The notes: generated from the sequence alone by a model not told the origin. A DNA stretch of 64,000 nt from Symbiodinium natans (GCA_905221605.1 CAJNDS010002457.1:1118501-1182500); one strand, 5' to 3'; counted from the first letter of the stretch, positions 47,483-56,949 are shown. Made by a program: numbers and translations.

Positions 47483-47563
47483 GTCCGGTCGCTGCTGCAG
47501 CGGCGCGAACCTGAGCAGTCCATTTCTGCTGACGATTTCTCCATCAGGGAATACCATTCGTAA
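47483..47563 (+). CDS. Putative terminal exon
   Basis: After ACCAACACCAAG it reads 'VRSLLQRREPEQSISADDFS' then 'IREYHS' and TAA. Strongly protein-like. Confidence 0.5.
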   Translation, partial: VRSLLQRREPEQSISADDFSIREYHS

Positions 47564-47632
47564 TCATTCCAGCCCCTATATTCCTCCCCCCCCCAACAAA
47601 AAACAAGTCATACTCACTGAATACTAGATATC

Positions 47633-47770
47633 TGGTAGCCGTGCCCTTGTTCCCTTTGTTTTGCTCAAGGTTCCCTGTTAAAAAGTAACCAACCCAAAAC
47701 AGGGGTACCCGGGTTTAGGGTTTAGGGTTTAGGGTTTAGGGTTTAGGGTTTAGACTATGGTTCCTGGGGC
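47633..47770. mobile_element. Family C element with telomere insertion
   Basis: The left part CTGGTAGCCGTGCCC ... AACCAACCCAAAACAGGGGT is intact. Six TTTAGGG units (about 47711-47752) then precede a diverged right end 'CTATGGTTCCTGGGGCCTTCC'-like. Confidence 0.65.
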
Positions 47771-47941
47771 CTTCCGAACATACCCGTTCTCCTTCTCTTT
47801 CGAGATAAGTCTCCTTAAGAGCCCGACAGCGGGTCTGTCTTGCTTCCCCAATTGCGCCGAAACCTGGTTCTCGGCGATTGCGTGCAGCACTTCCTGTCAC
47901 TCGCCGCGACCTCACCCTAGTGTCTTTACTGAGAGAAAATT

Positions 47942-48072
47942 ATGACCCATGGGGCCACAAGAGCCCTAAAATTGTGGTCATACACCCTATACTACTACTA
48001 TAATTCCTATCAAAATTAAGGTGCTTCTGAACAGAACCCTTAGATCCTTCATCGGGTCCCCAAGGAATGAGA
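47942..48072. mobile_element. Family B element, diverged
   Basis: ATGGGGCCACAAGAGCCCTA at the left and TTCATCGGGTCCCCAAGG at the right, with CATACACCCTATACTACTAC inside. Confidence 0.6.
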
Positions 48073-48184
48073 GTCTTCTGACATGCCAGCCGTGCATGGT
48101 GCACGCCTCTTCCGTGCACGTAGCCGAGTGTTTGAGTAGTTGTGTTCTCTAACCCTGCAGCCGCAATAACAACAAGGAGCCGAC

Positions 48185-48315
48185 TGTACAAGTAGGGGCC
48201 CCTTACTATACTAACCTTAGTTAAGGGAGTTATAACCTACATAGTAATACTTCTAACCCAAATTAGGGCCCTTATAACCCTATTTATATCTAGGGGGCCT
48301 CTACATGTAGCAATG
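48185..48315. mobile_element. Family E element, twin of 36427
   Basis: TACAAGTAGGGGCCCCTTAC at the left and GGGGGCCTCTACATGTAG at the right. Confidence 0.85.
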
Positions 48316-48433
48316 ACGCAGTCGGAGAAACCCTAAACCCTAAACCCTAAACCCTAAACCCAGTGTCAGCTAGGCGGGTGGCAAACAAAAAGCCCTAAAC
48401 CCTAAACCCGAATGACGTAGCCGGAGAACAGAC

Positions 48434-48499
48434 TATGGGCGCAAGGCTGCAGCAAGGCCAGCAAATGCAGCCCGCAGCTCTGATCGAGGTTGCCGGGTA
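48434..48499 (+). CDS. Very small ATG-to-TAG frame
   Basis: 'MGARLQQGQQMQPAALIEVA' then G and TAG; could be a first exon with donor GTTGCC. Confidence 0.3.
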
Positions 48500-48774
48500 G
48501 AAAGTTCACCAACAGGACTTAAATTTGGGGCTTTGTGACCGGAGCTCTTGGGGAGTTTAGCGTTTAGGGTTTAGGGTTTAGGGGAGGAGGTCTTTGGGTG
48601 CTGGGAGGTTCTGGGGCTCAGGCAAGAAATCTCATGAGGGAGCTTCCCCAAAATATTGATTGACACTGTCGCCACCCTTTCCGGTTTAGGGTTGATAGGG
48701 TTTACCCTACAGTACTTGCTTTGCAAATAGTTGAACTTTAAACCTTTTTGGATGTCCTTAGCCGCCCTAAGGGT

Positions 48775-48874
48775 CCATGTACCTAGTTATTCCAGACTTG
48801 GGCCAAAAAGTCCCTATATGGCAAGTACTTTGAGGCCCAAGTATTCCCTATTTAGGTACATGGACCCTTAGGGT
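48775..48874. mobile_element. Family H element nested in a family G remnant
   Basis: TAAGGGTCCATGTACCTAGT and ACTTGGGCC at the left mirror GGCCCAAGTATTCCC and TAGGTACATGGACCCTTAGG at the right. The left flank (48716-48760) is the left third of family G. Confidence 0.75.
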
Positions 48875-48993
48875 ACCCTAAGCCCTAAACCCTAAACCCT
48901 AAACCCTTGAAACCCGCATCGAATTCTCGTAAGGAACTCAGGGGGTGGAAGAGAGGGGGTTGAAGGGCTCCCCTTCCACTCTTAACCCTGCAG

Positions 48994-49098
48994 GTGCTAT
49001 GCTCCGTGATGCTTCTGGAGGTTTGGGACGATCAGCTCTTGCAGACAGCAGGCCGGATTCCACCGGACCCCCCCTGTGTCTGCACGTTTCCTACCTAG
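48994..49098 (+). CDS. Putative terminal exon, 34 codons
   Basis: Strong acceptor CCACTCTTAACCCTGCAG; 'VLCSVMLLEVWDDQLLQTAG' then a Pro/Cys-rich tail and TAG at 49096. A second open frame overlaps it, but this one has the better codon bias and phase. Confidence 0.45.
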   Translation: MLCSVMLLEVWDDQLLQTAGRIPPDPPCVCTFPT

Positions 49099-49248
49099 CG
49101 CTCTCAGCTGAGTTCTGTCTTGAATCGTTTTTTCTCACTTCAAATGCACTAGCCACAAAATACGGTTTCCAATAACAGAACAGCAATTCAGGGTCCCTTC
49201 AAACCCCACACCCGACACAACCTGACCTCGCCACCTGGTTCACTGTTA

Positions 49249-49347
49249 CTTACTTCGCCTTCAGTTGAACTTTAAACTTTGTGGGTTTCCTTATTTAGTA
49301 GGCATATTATAATTTAACTTTTTCCCCGTGGTTATTGGAGCAGTAAG
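49249..49347. mobile_element. Family G element with GTTA target duplication
   Basis: CTTACTTCGCCTTCAGTTGA at the left and GTTATTGGAGCAGTAAG at the right, 99 bp. GTTA at 49245-49248 is repeated at 49348-49351. Confidence 0.9.
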
Positions 49348-49439
49348 GTTATGATCCTGATTTCAATTGCGGTTAGTGGCACTGCTCGCAGCAAAATTTC
49401 TGAACAAAACCACATACAATTCAGAAAGATATAGATATA

Positions 49440-49960
49440 CATATAAAGATGTATGTCATGTGTGTGTAATGTATGTAATGTAATGTAACGTAACGTAACG
49501 TAATGTAATGTAATGTGTATGTGTGTATGTATGTATGTACGTACGTACGTAGGTAGGTAGGTAGGTAGGTATGTATGTATGTATGTATATATGTGTGTAT
49601 ATGTGTATGTCTGTATGTGTATGTGTGTATGTGTGTATGTGTGTATGTGTGTATGTGTGTATGTGTGTATGTGTGTATGTGTGTATGTGTGTATGTGTGT
49701 ATGTGTGTATGTATGTATGTATGTATGTATGTATGTATGTATGTATGTATGTATGTATGTATGTATGTATGTATGTATGTGTGTGTGTGTGTATGTGTGT
49801 GTATGTACGTGTACGTGTACGTGTGCGTGTATGTGTATGTGTATGTGTATGTGTATGTATGTATGTATGTATCTATGTATCTATGTATCCATGTATCTAT
49901 GTATCTATGTATTTATCTATCTATGTATCTATGTATCTATGTATCTATGCATGTATTTCC
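49440..49960. repeat. Compound GTAT/GTGTAT microsatellite
   Basis: About 500 bp: TAATG/TAACG pentamers, then (GTAT)n, (GTGTAT)n, (GTATCTAT)n. It yields three overlapping Cys/Tyr/Met frames of more than 135 codons that are artefacts. Confidence 0.97.
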
Positions 49961-50214
49961 AGCCCCAAAATGCCAAGCCACTGGCCATTGAACATGGAGC
50001 CGGTTTAGTATGGTCGCCTACCCTTGCTTATTGGGATCCGATGTATAGGCCCTTACTATATGGTTTAGGGGTTAGGGTTTAGGATTTAGCGTTTAGGGTA
50101 CATCAGAAGTATATACAACAAGGGACCCAAATGAATGGCCCATACTTGGAGATCAAACCCGAAAGCACTGACGCGGTGAGGTCATACCTTCGTGACAGGT
50201 CCCAATGCAGGCAG

Positions 50215-50277
50215 GCTGCAACTGGGCAGGGGGTCCATGAAGCCAATGAAAGGCTCTTTAAGAACGAAGAAAGATGA
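50215..50277 (+). CDS. Putative terminal exon
   Basis: After CCCAATGCAGGCAG it reads 'AATGQGVHEANERLFKNEER' then TGA. Confidence 0.5.
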   Translation, partial: AATGQGVHEANERLFKNEER

Positions 50278-50854
50278 TAAACCTACGTTTTCCACAGAAG
50301 CTAAACCCAAAACCACAAACCCTAAACGCCAAACCCTAAACCCTAAACCCTACAAACAGATGGTCAAGCACCCTTGTGGTAAGCAGGTTCCCTAGGCATC
50401 CCTGGGATGGAGGGTCAATAGACTTTTGGGGGTTGGTTGAGGGTTTAGGGTTTAGGGTTTAGGGTTTAGGGTTCGAAGGTCTCATTGTGCCTAAACACTA
50501 CGCCACCACGCACCCTGAAGCCGCACGCCCCCAACCACAAACCCAAAACCTGTCTGGCTTCTCTGCTGGGTGAGCAGGAAGAAACCCCAGGCCAAAAAAG
50601 ACGCGAACCCCTAAACCCGAAACCCTAAACCCTAAACCCTAAACCGCGGTGCCCTGCCCTTCATCCTGGTGTCTCTGCCAGCCTCGCCAGTGCCAGATGT
50701 GAAATCCTGAACACTTAACCCCCTACTAGGGTTTAGGGTTTAGGGTTTAGGGTTTAGGGATATCGGCTGGGGTTTGGGGTTTAAACTTTCTAGCAATGTT
50801 TGGGGGGAGGGCGGTGGGTTGAAGCCGAGTTGGAGCACTGTTTTTGTTTCCCAG

Positions 50855-50904
50855 GGGCGCGCCTGCAGCACCTCACCACAGGGCAGGCCTTCCAAACCCT
50901 GCCC
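50855..50904 (+). CDS. Putative exon
   Basis: Acceptor GTTTTTGTTTCCCAG is among the best in the window; 'ARLQHLTTGQAFQTLP' follows. Confidence 0.45.
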
Positions 50905-51055
50905 CCCCTCCCCCCCTTGCGTTAAGGGCTGAGGGCTTAAAAGCCCTCAACTCCCCAAAACTCCCCAAACTCTAGAGCCCTAACCCTACTACCCTTCTTG
51001 TATATTGTATCTGGGCTTTTTCCAAGTTAGGGCACCCCTTCTATACCACAAATAT

Positions 51056-51144
51056 CATATGCAGCAGGGTATATATTTCTATTTTTGGTGAGTGTATATA
51101 CCGGGTGTCCTTTTGGGGATACAAGAAATATAAACCCTACTTCA
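51056..51144. mobile_element. Family J element
   Basis: CATATGCAGCAGGGTATATA at the left and ATAAACCCTACTTCATAT at the right, shorter than the copy at 21805 because GGTGAGTGTA occurs once. Confidence 0.75.
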
Positions 51145-51617
51145 TATAGCCCCTCTCAAAAGGGACGCCCAAATTGGGTTCCCTAATTTTCGGGGGCCTT
51201 CCATATGTCGTGAGAGTCAAAGCCGAGATGATACTCTAAGAGACTTCCATCCCGTGCGAGCACTTCAGGCAGGAACAGCCATGCCCGAGATTCAGGGCTT
51301 ATGGTTTAGGGTTTAAGGTTTAGGGTTTAGGGTTTTGAGGCTTAGGGTTTAGGGTATTTCGGGTCATCACTTGACAGAGCCCTGGTGCAAAAAGGTCTGC
51401 GCCTGGCGAAATGTAGACTTTGTTGCTCTCTTTTGGGGAGGAGGTGGTTGGGGCTTGCCCCCCTAGTGTTGCCCTAAACCCTTTTTGTGATGGTGATCCC
51501 AGTGTCCTTGTCTGGAGGTGCGGTACTTGAAGATGATGTTCCCCATTATTCTTGACTTATGGGGTCGGCTTCATTACCCAGAACACACCCCAAACCCTAA
51601 ACCCTAAACCCCGTCCC

Positions 51618-51677
51618 AAGTTCTTTTGAGAAGGTCGCCCGCTTAGCTAGTTCTTTTGAGAAGGTCGCCCGCTTGGC
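51618..51677. repeat. 30-bp tandem duplication
   Basis: AGTTCTTTTGAGAAGGTCGC and CCGCTTRGCT occur twice head to tail with one difference. Confidence 0.9.
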
Positions 51678-52029
51678 TCTGGCGGCCGGGCGTTTTGCCC
51701 GTGCCCAAGATCTCGCATCGCAGGGCACACGAACGCGCAGCACCAGATCAAAGAATGCCCTATAAAGCCTGCACCCTAAACCCGAAAGTGATCCATAAAC
51801 ACTGAACCCTGAACCCTAAACCCTAAACCCCACATGCATCCCATGTTAAGTCCAAAGGGGCAGCGCCGCCTCGCCTCGGCCGCGCTGGCCGAGGCGGCAC
51901 GCCGCACTCCAGGAGGACGGGCGTGAGCACCCTGTGCGGTTTAGGGTTTAGGGTTTAGGGTTCAGGGTTCAGGGTTCAGGGTTTAGGGTTCAGTGTTCAG
52001 GGTTCCTCCTGAATCAACCTCGCAGGCAG

Positions 52030-52061
52030 GCTGCCAAGGGAGCCCTGAAGCAAAAAGCGCT
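52030..52061 (+). CDS. Putative exon abutting a family C element
   Basis: After ACCTCGCAGGCAG it reads 'AAKGALKQKA' and meets the element. Confidence 0.4.
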
Positions 52062-52188
52062 CCTGGTAGCCCAGTGGTACCCTTTGCCATTTTTTTGGTT
52101 CGAGGTTCCTTTTATGGTTTGGGGTTTAGGGTTTAGGGTTTTGAAGTAGCCAGCCTCAATGAGGTACCCTTATTACTGGCCTTCCAAG
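52062..52188. mobile_element. Family C element with telomere insertion
   Basis: CCTGGTAGCCCAGTGGTACC at the left and a CTTCCAAG right end. Where the consensus has TTATAAAGTAACC, this copy has TTAT, then about 27 bp of TTTGGGG/TTTAGGG (52116-52142), then AAGTAGCC. Confidence 0.8.
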
Positions 52189-52577
52189 GAATAAGACTTT
52201 GGGTTCGAAGCACTCTTACCCTTAGCCCTAAAGCCTAAACCCTAAACAAGATTTTGGGTCCTAAGGACTCTTAGTAATCCTGGACTCAAAAAGGGTTTAC
52301 GCTTTAGGGTTTAAGCTCGCCTTCGGTCCGGAATCGAAACGCTCAGGGCTTGGGACTTCGCATCGCGCCCTCAGCCTCCAAGCCACGTTTCGGGGGTTGC
52401 TTAGGGGACTAGAGTTTATAAGGGAATCGCAGAGGTTGAAGGGGGCCCTAAATCAACTAACCCGAAACCCCAAACCCAAAACCCAAAACCCCAAACCCTA
52501 AACCCTAAACCTAAACCCCAAACCCTAAACCCTAAACCCTAAACCCCAAACCCTAAACCCGTATAAGGCCCTCTCAG

Positions 52578-52668
52578 GAAGCGGATGCCAGCTGCATCCG
52601 TTTGAGCTGGCGCACCTCTCCTTTGCCGCATGGGCCCCAGACCTTATATGGGATGGTGGTCTCTTTAA
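52578..52668 (+). CDS. Helical-repeat-like exon
   Basis: After AAGGCCCTCTCAG it reads 'QLHPFELAHLSFAAWAPDLI' and ends AA|GTAGGG. 'ELAHLSFAAW' is like the octotricopeptide/FASTK helix. Confidence 0.5.
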
Positions 52669-52780
52669 GTAGGGTTTAGGGTTTAGGGTTTAGGGTTTAG
52701 GGTTTAGGGCTAGGGTTTCGGGTTTAGGGTTTAGGGTTATGAGGGTATATAGGGGATATATTACGGTATAAGGGCAACAG

Positions 52781-52860
52781 ATAAAGAGGCCACCGACCTT
52801 TATCACCTAGACCCATCGGGCAGGGGGCTGCGAGAGGCCCATGCGAAGAAGGGGCTTTAG
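52781..52860 (+). CDS. Putative exon ending in TAG
   Basis: After TATAAGGGCAACAG it reads 'KEATDLYHLDPSGRGLREAH' and reaches TAG inside a GCTTTAGGG heptamer (possible GC donor). Confidence 0.5.
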
Positions 52861-53128
52861 GGTTAAGGTTTTAGGGTTTAGGGTTTAGAAATTGTTGGGT
52901 ATACGGTTCTGAGTATACAGTTGACGAAGGGCTTGGCGGCTTTGGGCCTTTTGCAACAAGGGTTTCGGGGTCATACACCACACTGGCTCAACCAATTCTG
53001 GTTGAATGGGCCACTATCTCGAGCATTGTACTAAAGTGATGATCAAACGAGAACCATGCAATGTAAAGCTTGAGAGATATAATCCTTTTTCCTGATGAAT
53101 GATTCAGAGCCTGCCGGGTGGCTTGAAG

Positions 53129-53185
53129 CCGGTTGCAGAAGGAGTTGTGGGAGCACGTTTTCGCAAAAAGGCTTCAACCAAACCC
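53129..53185 (+). CDS. Putative exon
   Basis: After GGGTGGCTTGAAG it reads 'PVAEGVVGARFRKKASTK' and enters a CCCTAAA tract. Confidence 0.4.
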
Positions 53186-53256
53186 TAAACCCTAAACCCT
53201 AAACCTTAGACATGGACCCCTCTGGTTTTCGGGTGTAGGGTTTGGGGGGGTCAGCG

Positions 53257-53366
53257 TTAGGGTCTGAGTAGAGTGCGTACACTTCACACTTCTAGAGATA
53301 CTCTAATCCCCTATAGAACTGAAAGTGTGCACTATTTTGGGGGGCATATAAACTCAGCAACTAAGG
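53257..53366. mobile_element. Family F element
   Basis: TCTGAGTAGAGTGCGTACAC at the left, AACTCAGCAACTAAGG at the right; inner arms CACTTCACACTT/AAGTGTGCACT. Confidence 0.65.
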
Positions 53367-53401
53367 GGTTTAGGGTTTAGGGTTTAGGGCAGTTGTATCA
53401 G

Positions 53402-53512
53402 CCCTGCCGTGTGGAATCAGAACAAACTCTGCTTGGCGCGTGCATTGCCTCGAGGCCGCCCTCGCCAGCTTGGTGGAGAGGCTATGGATCCTGAATTTCT
53501 GGGGTCTTTAAG
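53402..53512 (+). CDS. Putative exon, about 36 codons
   Basis: After CAGTTGTATCAG it reads 'PAVWNQNKLCLARALPRGRP' and 'RQLGGEAMDPEFLGSL'. Other frames are also open in places. Confidence 0.4.
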
Positions 53513-53761
53513 GGAAGGTTTAGGGTTTAGGGTTTAGGGTTCAGGGTTCAGGGTTTAGGGTTTAGGGTTTAGGGTTTAGTGGTTCATGAGTGGGGGTCGT
53601 GTCTTTTCCTGGCAGTTGTTCGCAGTCTAGTTGCAAAAAGGTGTTCGGGGGAGGGGGCGGTACCTAAGGAACCTTAAAGAAGCTTAGGGAGCCTTAGGGG
53701 ATAGCCAAAGCCTACACATCTTTGTGGATTCTTAAGCAGACATAGGGCTCCTGAGGTTGCC

Positions 53762-53850
53762 ACCCTAAACCCTAAACCCTAAACCCTAAACCCTAAACCC
53801 TAAACCCTAAACCCTAAACCCTAAACCCTAAACCCTAAACCCTAAACCCT
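53762..53850 (-). repeat. CCCTAAA tract, about 12 units
   Basis: Perfect tract. Confidence 0.95.
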
Positions 53851-53939
53851 AGCCCCCAACCCTTCGGGATGTACAGGGTTGTTGGGTTTCGGATCGACGC
53901 TTTGTACTTCGTACCTGCGATTGCTTCACAACACACAAG

Positions 53940-54169
53940 CTGGGAGAGTGGCTGTGCTGCTCTATGGAGTCGAACAACTTGGTTGCCCAGTGGTACCCTT
54001 TTCCCTTTTTGTTGGTTCAAGGTTCCCTTATAAAGTAACCATCCCCCAAAAAGGTGCCCTTATAATATGATGGTTACTGGGCTACCAAGACAAAAACTCT
54101 GGGTTTGGAAGTGCTGCTCTTTCAGAACTCTTCATGGACTCTTCAGGTCAACTTAAAGAGCAGCATCGG
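53940..54169 (+). CDS. Coding sequence interrupted by a family C element
   Basis: 53940-53977 reads 'LGEWLCCSMESN(K)' after CAACACACAAG. After removal of the element and one ACAA copy the same frame continues 'NSGFGSAALSELFMDSSGQL' and 'KEQHR', ending CGG|GTTTGGG. The restored frame is protein-like across the junction. Confidence 0.6.
53978..54089. mobile_element. Family C element with ACAA target duplication
   Basis: CTTGGTTGCCCAGTGGTACC at the left and GTTACTGGGCTACCAAG at the right, 112 bp. ACAA stands at 53974-53977 and 54090-54093. Confidence 0.9.
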
Positions 54170-54627
54170 GTTTGGGTTTCGGGTCTAGGGTGTGTTTTGG
54201 GGTGTTCGGGTCTGCGGCTGTTACAGCCCCAGGTCGCATTTTTGCTCAAGGCGCGTGCCTGTGACCTCCAAACCTCTCGTACTCCTTAAGTCCCAGCCAC
54301 TTGGCCTGCGAATGGGTTTAGGCTCTGGGTTTCGGGTTTTTGGAGGTTCATGGGTACCTCGCTCTAAGTTGGATTCGAACCACGAAGACGGTTCGGAAAG
54401 GAGGAGAGCGACAGTTACCCCAACTTCCCACTTGCAGCCCGAGTTATGTGCAATCACCCATGAACCTTAGCACAACTACTGGGCTGGTCTCATTGACACG
54501 AGACATGGGTTCTCCATTTAATGATACCTCCCTCAGAAACCATAGGTCACCACAACCCGCAGCCGCGGGACCCAAAATAGGTACCCCGAGTTCCGGGATT
54601 CCGAGCGACTAAACCCAAAACCCAAGA

Positions 54628-54721
54628 CCCTAAACCCTAAACCCTAAACCCTAAACCCTAAACCCTAAACCCTAAACCCTAAACCCTAAACCCTAAACCC
54701 TAAACCCTAAACCCTAAACCC
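54628..54721 (-). repeat. CCCTAAA tract, about 13 units
   Basis: Perfect tract; more CCCTAAA pieces follow to about 55010. Confidence 0.95.
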
Positions 54722-55086
54722 TTCCCCATATTTTCCGTAGGCGCAAGGAGAACCCTGGCTCAGGCCCAACGCTCCACATTGCCCCCCTCAACCTGCTTTT
54801 GTTTCTATTTTGTTGTTTTCCTCTCTCTCTCTCTCTGTTTTTGTCGCCCCTAAACCCTAAAACCCTAAACCCTAAACCCCAAAAAACCCTAAACCCTAAA
54901 CCCTAAACCCTAAACCCTAAACCCGCCTCACCCCCTAAACCCTAAAAAAAACAAGAAAGGACCGGGGCCTCGCCTCCTAAACCATAAGCCCTAAACACTA
55001 AACCCTAAACCCCCCTGGGGATTTGGGATTTGGGTTTAGGGTTTAGGGTTTAGGGTTTAGGGTTTAGGGTTTAGGGGGGGGAGGCC

Positions 55087-55194
55087 ATGAAGACTGGTGG
55101 GCTCCGTCGGACTCCGGCGCTGCTTCCGGGGGCCTTGGCCCTGGCTCTATGCCTCGCGAGCGTGCGCTTGGCTGGACAGGCGGAGCTCTTTGGG
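55087..55194 (+). CDS. First exon of a probable plastid-targeted protein (signal peptide)
   Basis: ATG, a basic N-region (KTGGLRR), then hydrophobic 'ALLPGALALALCLASV' and a possible cleavage near 'AGQA': a typical ER signal peptide. It ends TTT GGG|GTTTAGG in phase 0. The next exon has transit-peptide character, so together they resemble the bipartite presequence of proteins sent to secondary plastids. Confidence 0.65.
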
Positions 55195-55379
55195 GTTTAG
55201 GGTTTAGGGTTTGGGGTTTAGGGTTTAAGGTTTAGTCCTGGCATGAAGCAGCTTCCAGGTTCAAAAAAGGTTTAGGGTTTTTCGGGCTTTGGGGCCTTAA
55301 GGGACCAAGGCGCCTACTTAGGGAGGGTCGGGGGGAGAATTCGTATGTTCTCTGTCAAAGTGGGCTTGCACCATCTTTA

Positions 55380-55410
55380 CATACATATACATATATATAT
55401 ATATATAAGT
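55380..55410. repeat. TA microsatellite
   Basis: ATACATATACATATATATAT, inside the intron between the two presequence exons. Confidence 0.9.
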
Positions 55411-55504
55411 ACGTATAGAATACTCAAAGGGGGCCCTCATTTGTGTTGTCCTACTAAGTAGTGCCTCCCCCACGACCGTTCAAGAAGGAAACCTGCAGCC
55501 AAAA

Positions 55505-55622
55505 AAAGATGGGTTTAGGGTTTAGGGTTTAGGGTTTAGGGTTTAGGGTTTAGGGTTTAGGGTTTAGGGAGGTTGGAGGGTCCTTGCAACTCTACTTATT
55601 TCTAGGGCCCCCTTGTATAGGG
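55505..55622. repeat. TTTAGGG tract followed by half a family E element
   Basis: About eight TTTAGGG units (55510-55570), then CAACTCTACTTATTTCTAGG and CCCCCTTGTATAG, the right half of family E. Lies in the presequence intron. Confidence 0.8.
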
Positions 55623-55742
55623 AAAAGGCACCCCCCCAAACCCTAAACCCTAACTCTAAAACCCTCAACCCTCAACCCTAAACCCTAAACCCTAAACCCA
55701 ACAAGTCAAGAGGTCCGCCTTCCCACTCCGCTGTGCCTACAG

Positions 55743-55879
55743 GTAATGGGCTTCGTGCCCTCGGCACCCTCCACGTCTCTCCGCACCAGAGCCGCGCCGC
55801 GCGTGGCCTTGGCTGCCTCCATGCGAGACAGTGAAGGCGCCGGCCTAAAACACATAACCCCTCGGCGCAGCCATGAACC
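55743..55879 (+). CDS. Second exon, transit-peptide-like segment
   Basis: Acceptor TCCGCTGTGCCTACAG. The phase-0 join gives '..AELFG-VMGFVPSAPSTSL..' then 'RTRAAPRVALAASMRDSE'. Ser/Thr/Arg/Ala-rich and nearly free of acidic residues at first, with an FVP motif like the FVAP motif of dinoflagellate plastid transit peptides. GTAAGC follows as donor. The mature protein is not identified. Confidence 0.6.
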
Positions 55880-56104
55880 GTAAGCTCTGAACTATTCCTT
55901 AAGTTGCAGCTGCTGTATAAGAAGTATTCCTATAGACCCTAAACTCTCGAGCCGAAGGAGTCCTTGAGAGATATAGAAGTTTCTCCCGAATCCTCGGTAG
56001 TCGCGTGCAGTAGGGTTTCTATTGCTATTGCTTGTACCCCCGAATGGACACCAATTACATACACTTGATACAGGAGCCCTAGATACACTCACAAATAGCA
56101 GTGA

Positions 56105-56180
56105 ATCCCTCCCTCAACCCTCAACCCACAACCCACAACCCACAACCCTCAACCCTCAACCCTCAACCCTCAACCCTAGA
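56105..56180 (-). repeat. Variant heptamer array CCCTCAA/CCCACAA
   Basis: About ten units of telomere-like variants, CCCTCAA and CCCACAA; counterpart of the GGGTTGA array at 30240. Confidence 0.9.
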
Positions 56181-56204
56181 CTGTTTCATGTCCTCACTGT
56201 TGCC

Positions 56205-56275
56205 TTAGAGGTCCCGAGTTCAAAGGTCCCCGGAGGCCCATGGTTTGGTTGGATTCCTGGAGGGTTTTGTGGCAG
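56205..56275 (+). CDS. Putative exon
   Basis: After TCACTGTTGCCTTAG one frame reads 'EVPSSKVPGGPWFGWIPGGF'. Other frames are open; the end runs into TTTATAAGG/TTTAGGG. Confidence 0.35.
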
Positions 56276-56949
56276 GGTTTATAAGGTTTAGGGTGCAGGG
56301 CGCAGTGCAGGGGGCTTAGGGTTTAGGGCTTAGGGCTTTGAAGAATTTAAGAACTAGAATTTGCAGTCGCTTCTTCCAGGCACATCTGGGGGTTTATGGT
56401 CTTAGGGGTACGTTATTGGGGTGCTTTTTATAAGGGAATCCTACTATTTGGGGGTCTACTATAAGGGTCCCTGATTTGCGTAATCCCCCCACATATTCTG
56501 CAATGGTCAGCGCCAGGCAACAAAGTGCGAGAGCCAAAGACCTTCGACGCATCCGATGTCTCCAGCGTGGCAGGCACAGTGACTGTGGAGCTCCTTGGCC
56601 CGTGATCTTATCTAGGTACCACCTGGCTCCCTCACCAGCAGCCTCAAGCCGCAGAGTTGGCATTTGTGTTATAGGGTCTACACACGCATGCATAGGGGTA
56701 CCCTTTATGGGGTTAAGACGGATCATATAGTATTTAGGGTACCCCTTTCTTTCTCGGAATCCTCGTATGCACATATATATATATATACACATGTATACAG
56801 ATATGTGTGCATTAAACATATGCACACACAGATGTTGTAGAGAGGCTACAGTCCCTATAAACCCTGTAAGCCCTTTCAACCCTATAAGCCCTATAAACCC
56901 TAGGCCCAGATGCCCTAATCCCTAGTCCCTAAACCCTAAACCCTACAAG

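Noticed and set aside
47640-47680. Dinoflagellate spliced-leader relict (TTTTGCTCAAGG)
   Set aside because: The match lies in the family C core, where other copies read TTTTTTGGTTCAAGG; it is too short and family-specific to be a leader relict.
49571-50082. Three overlapping frames of 138-167 codons
   Set aside because: All derive from the GTAT/GTGTAT microsatellite; all three + frames are open only because the repeat lacks stops.
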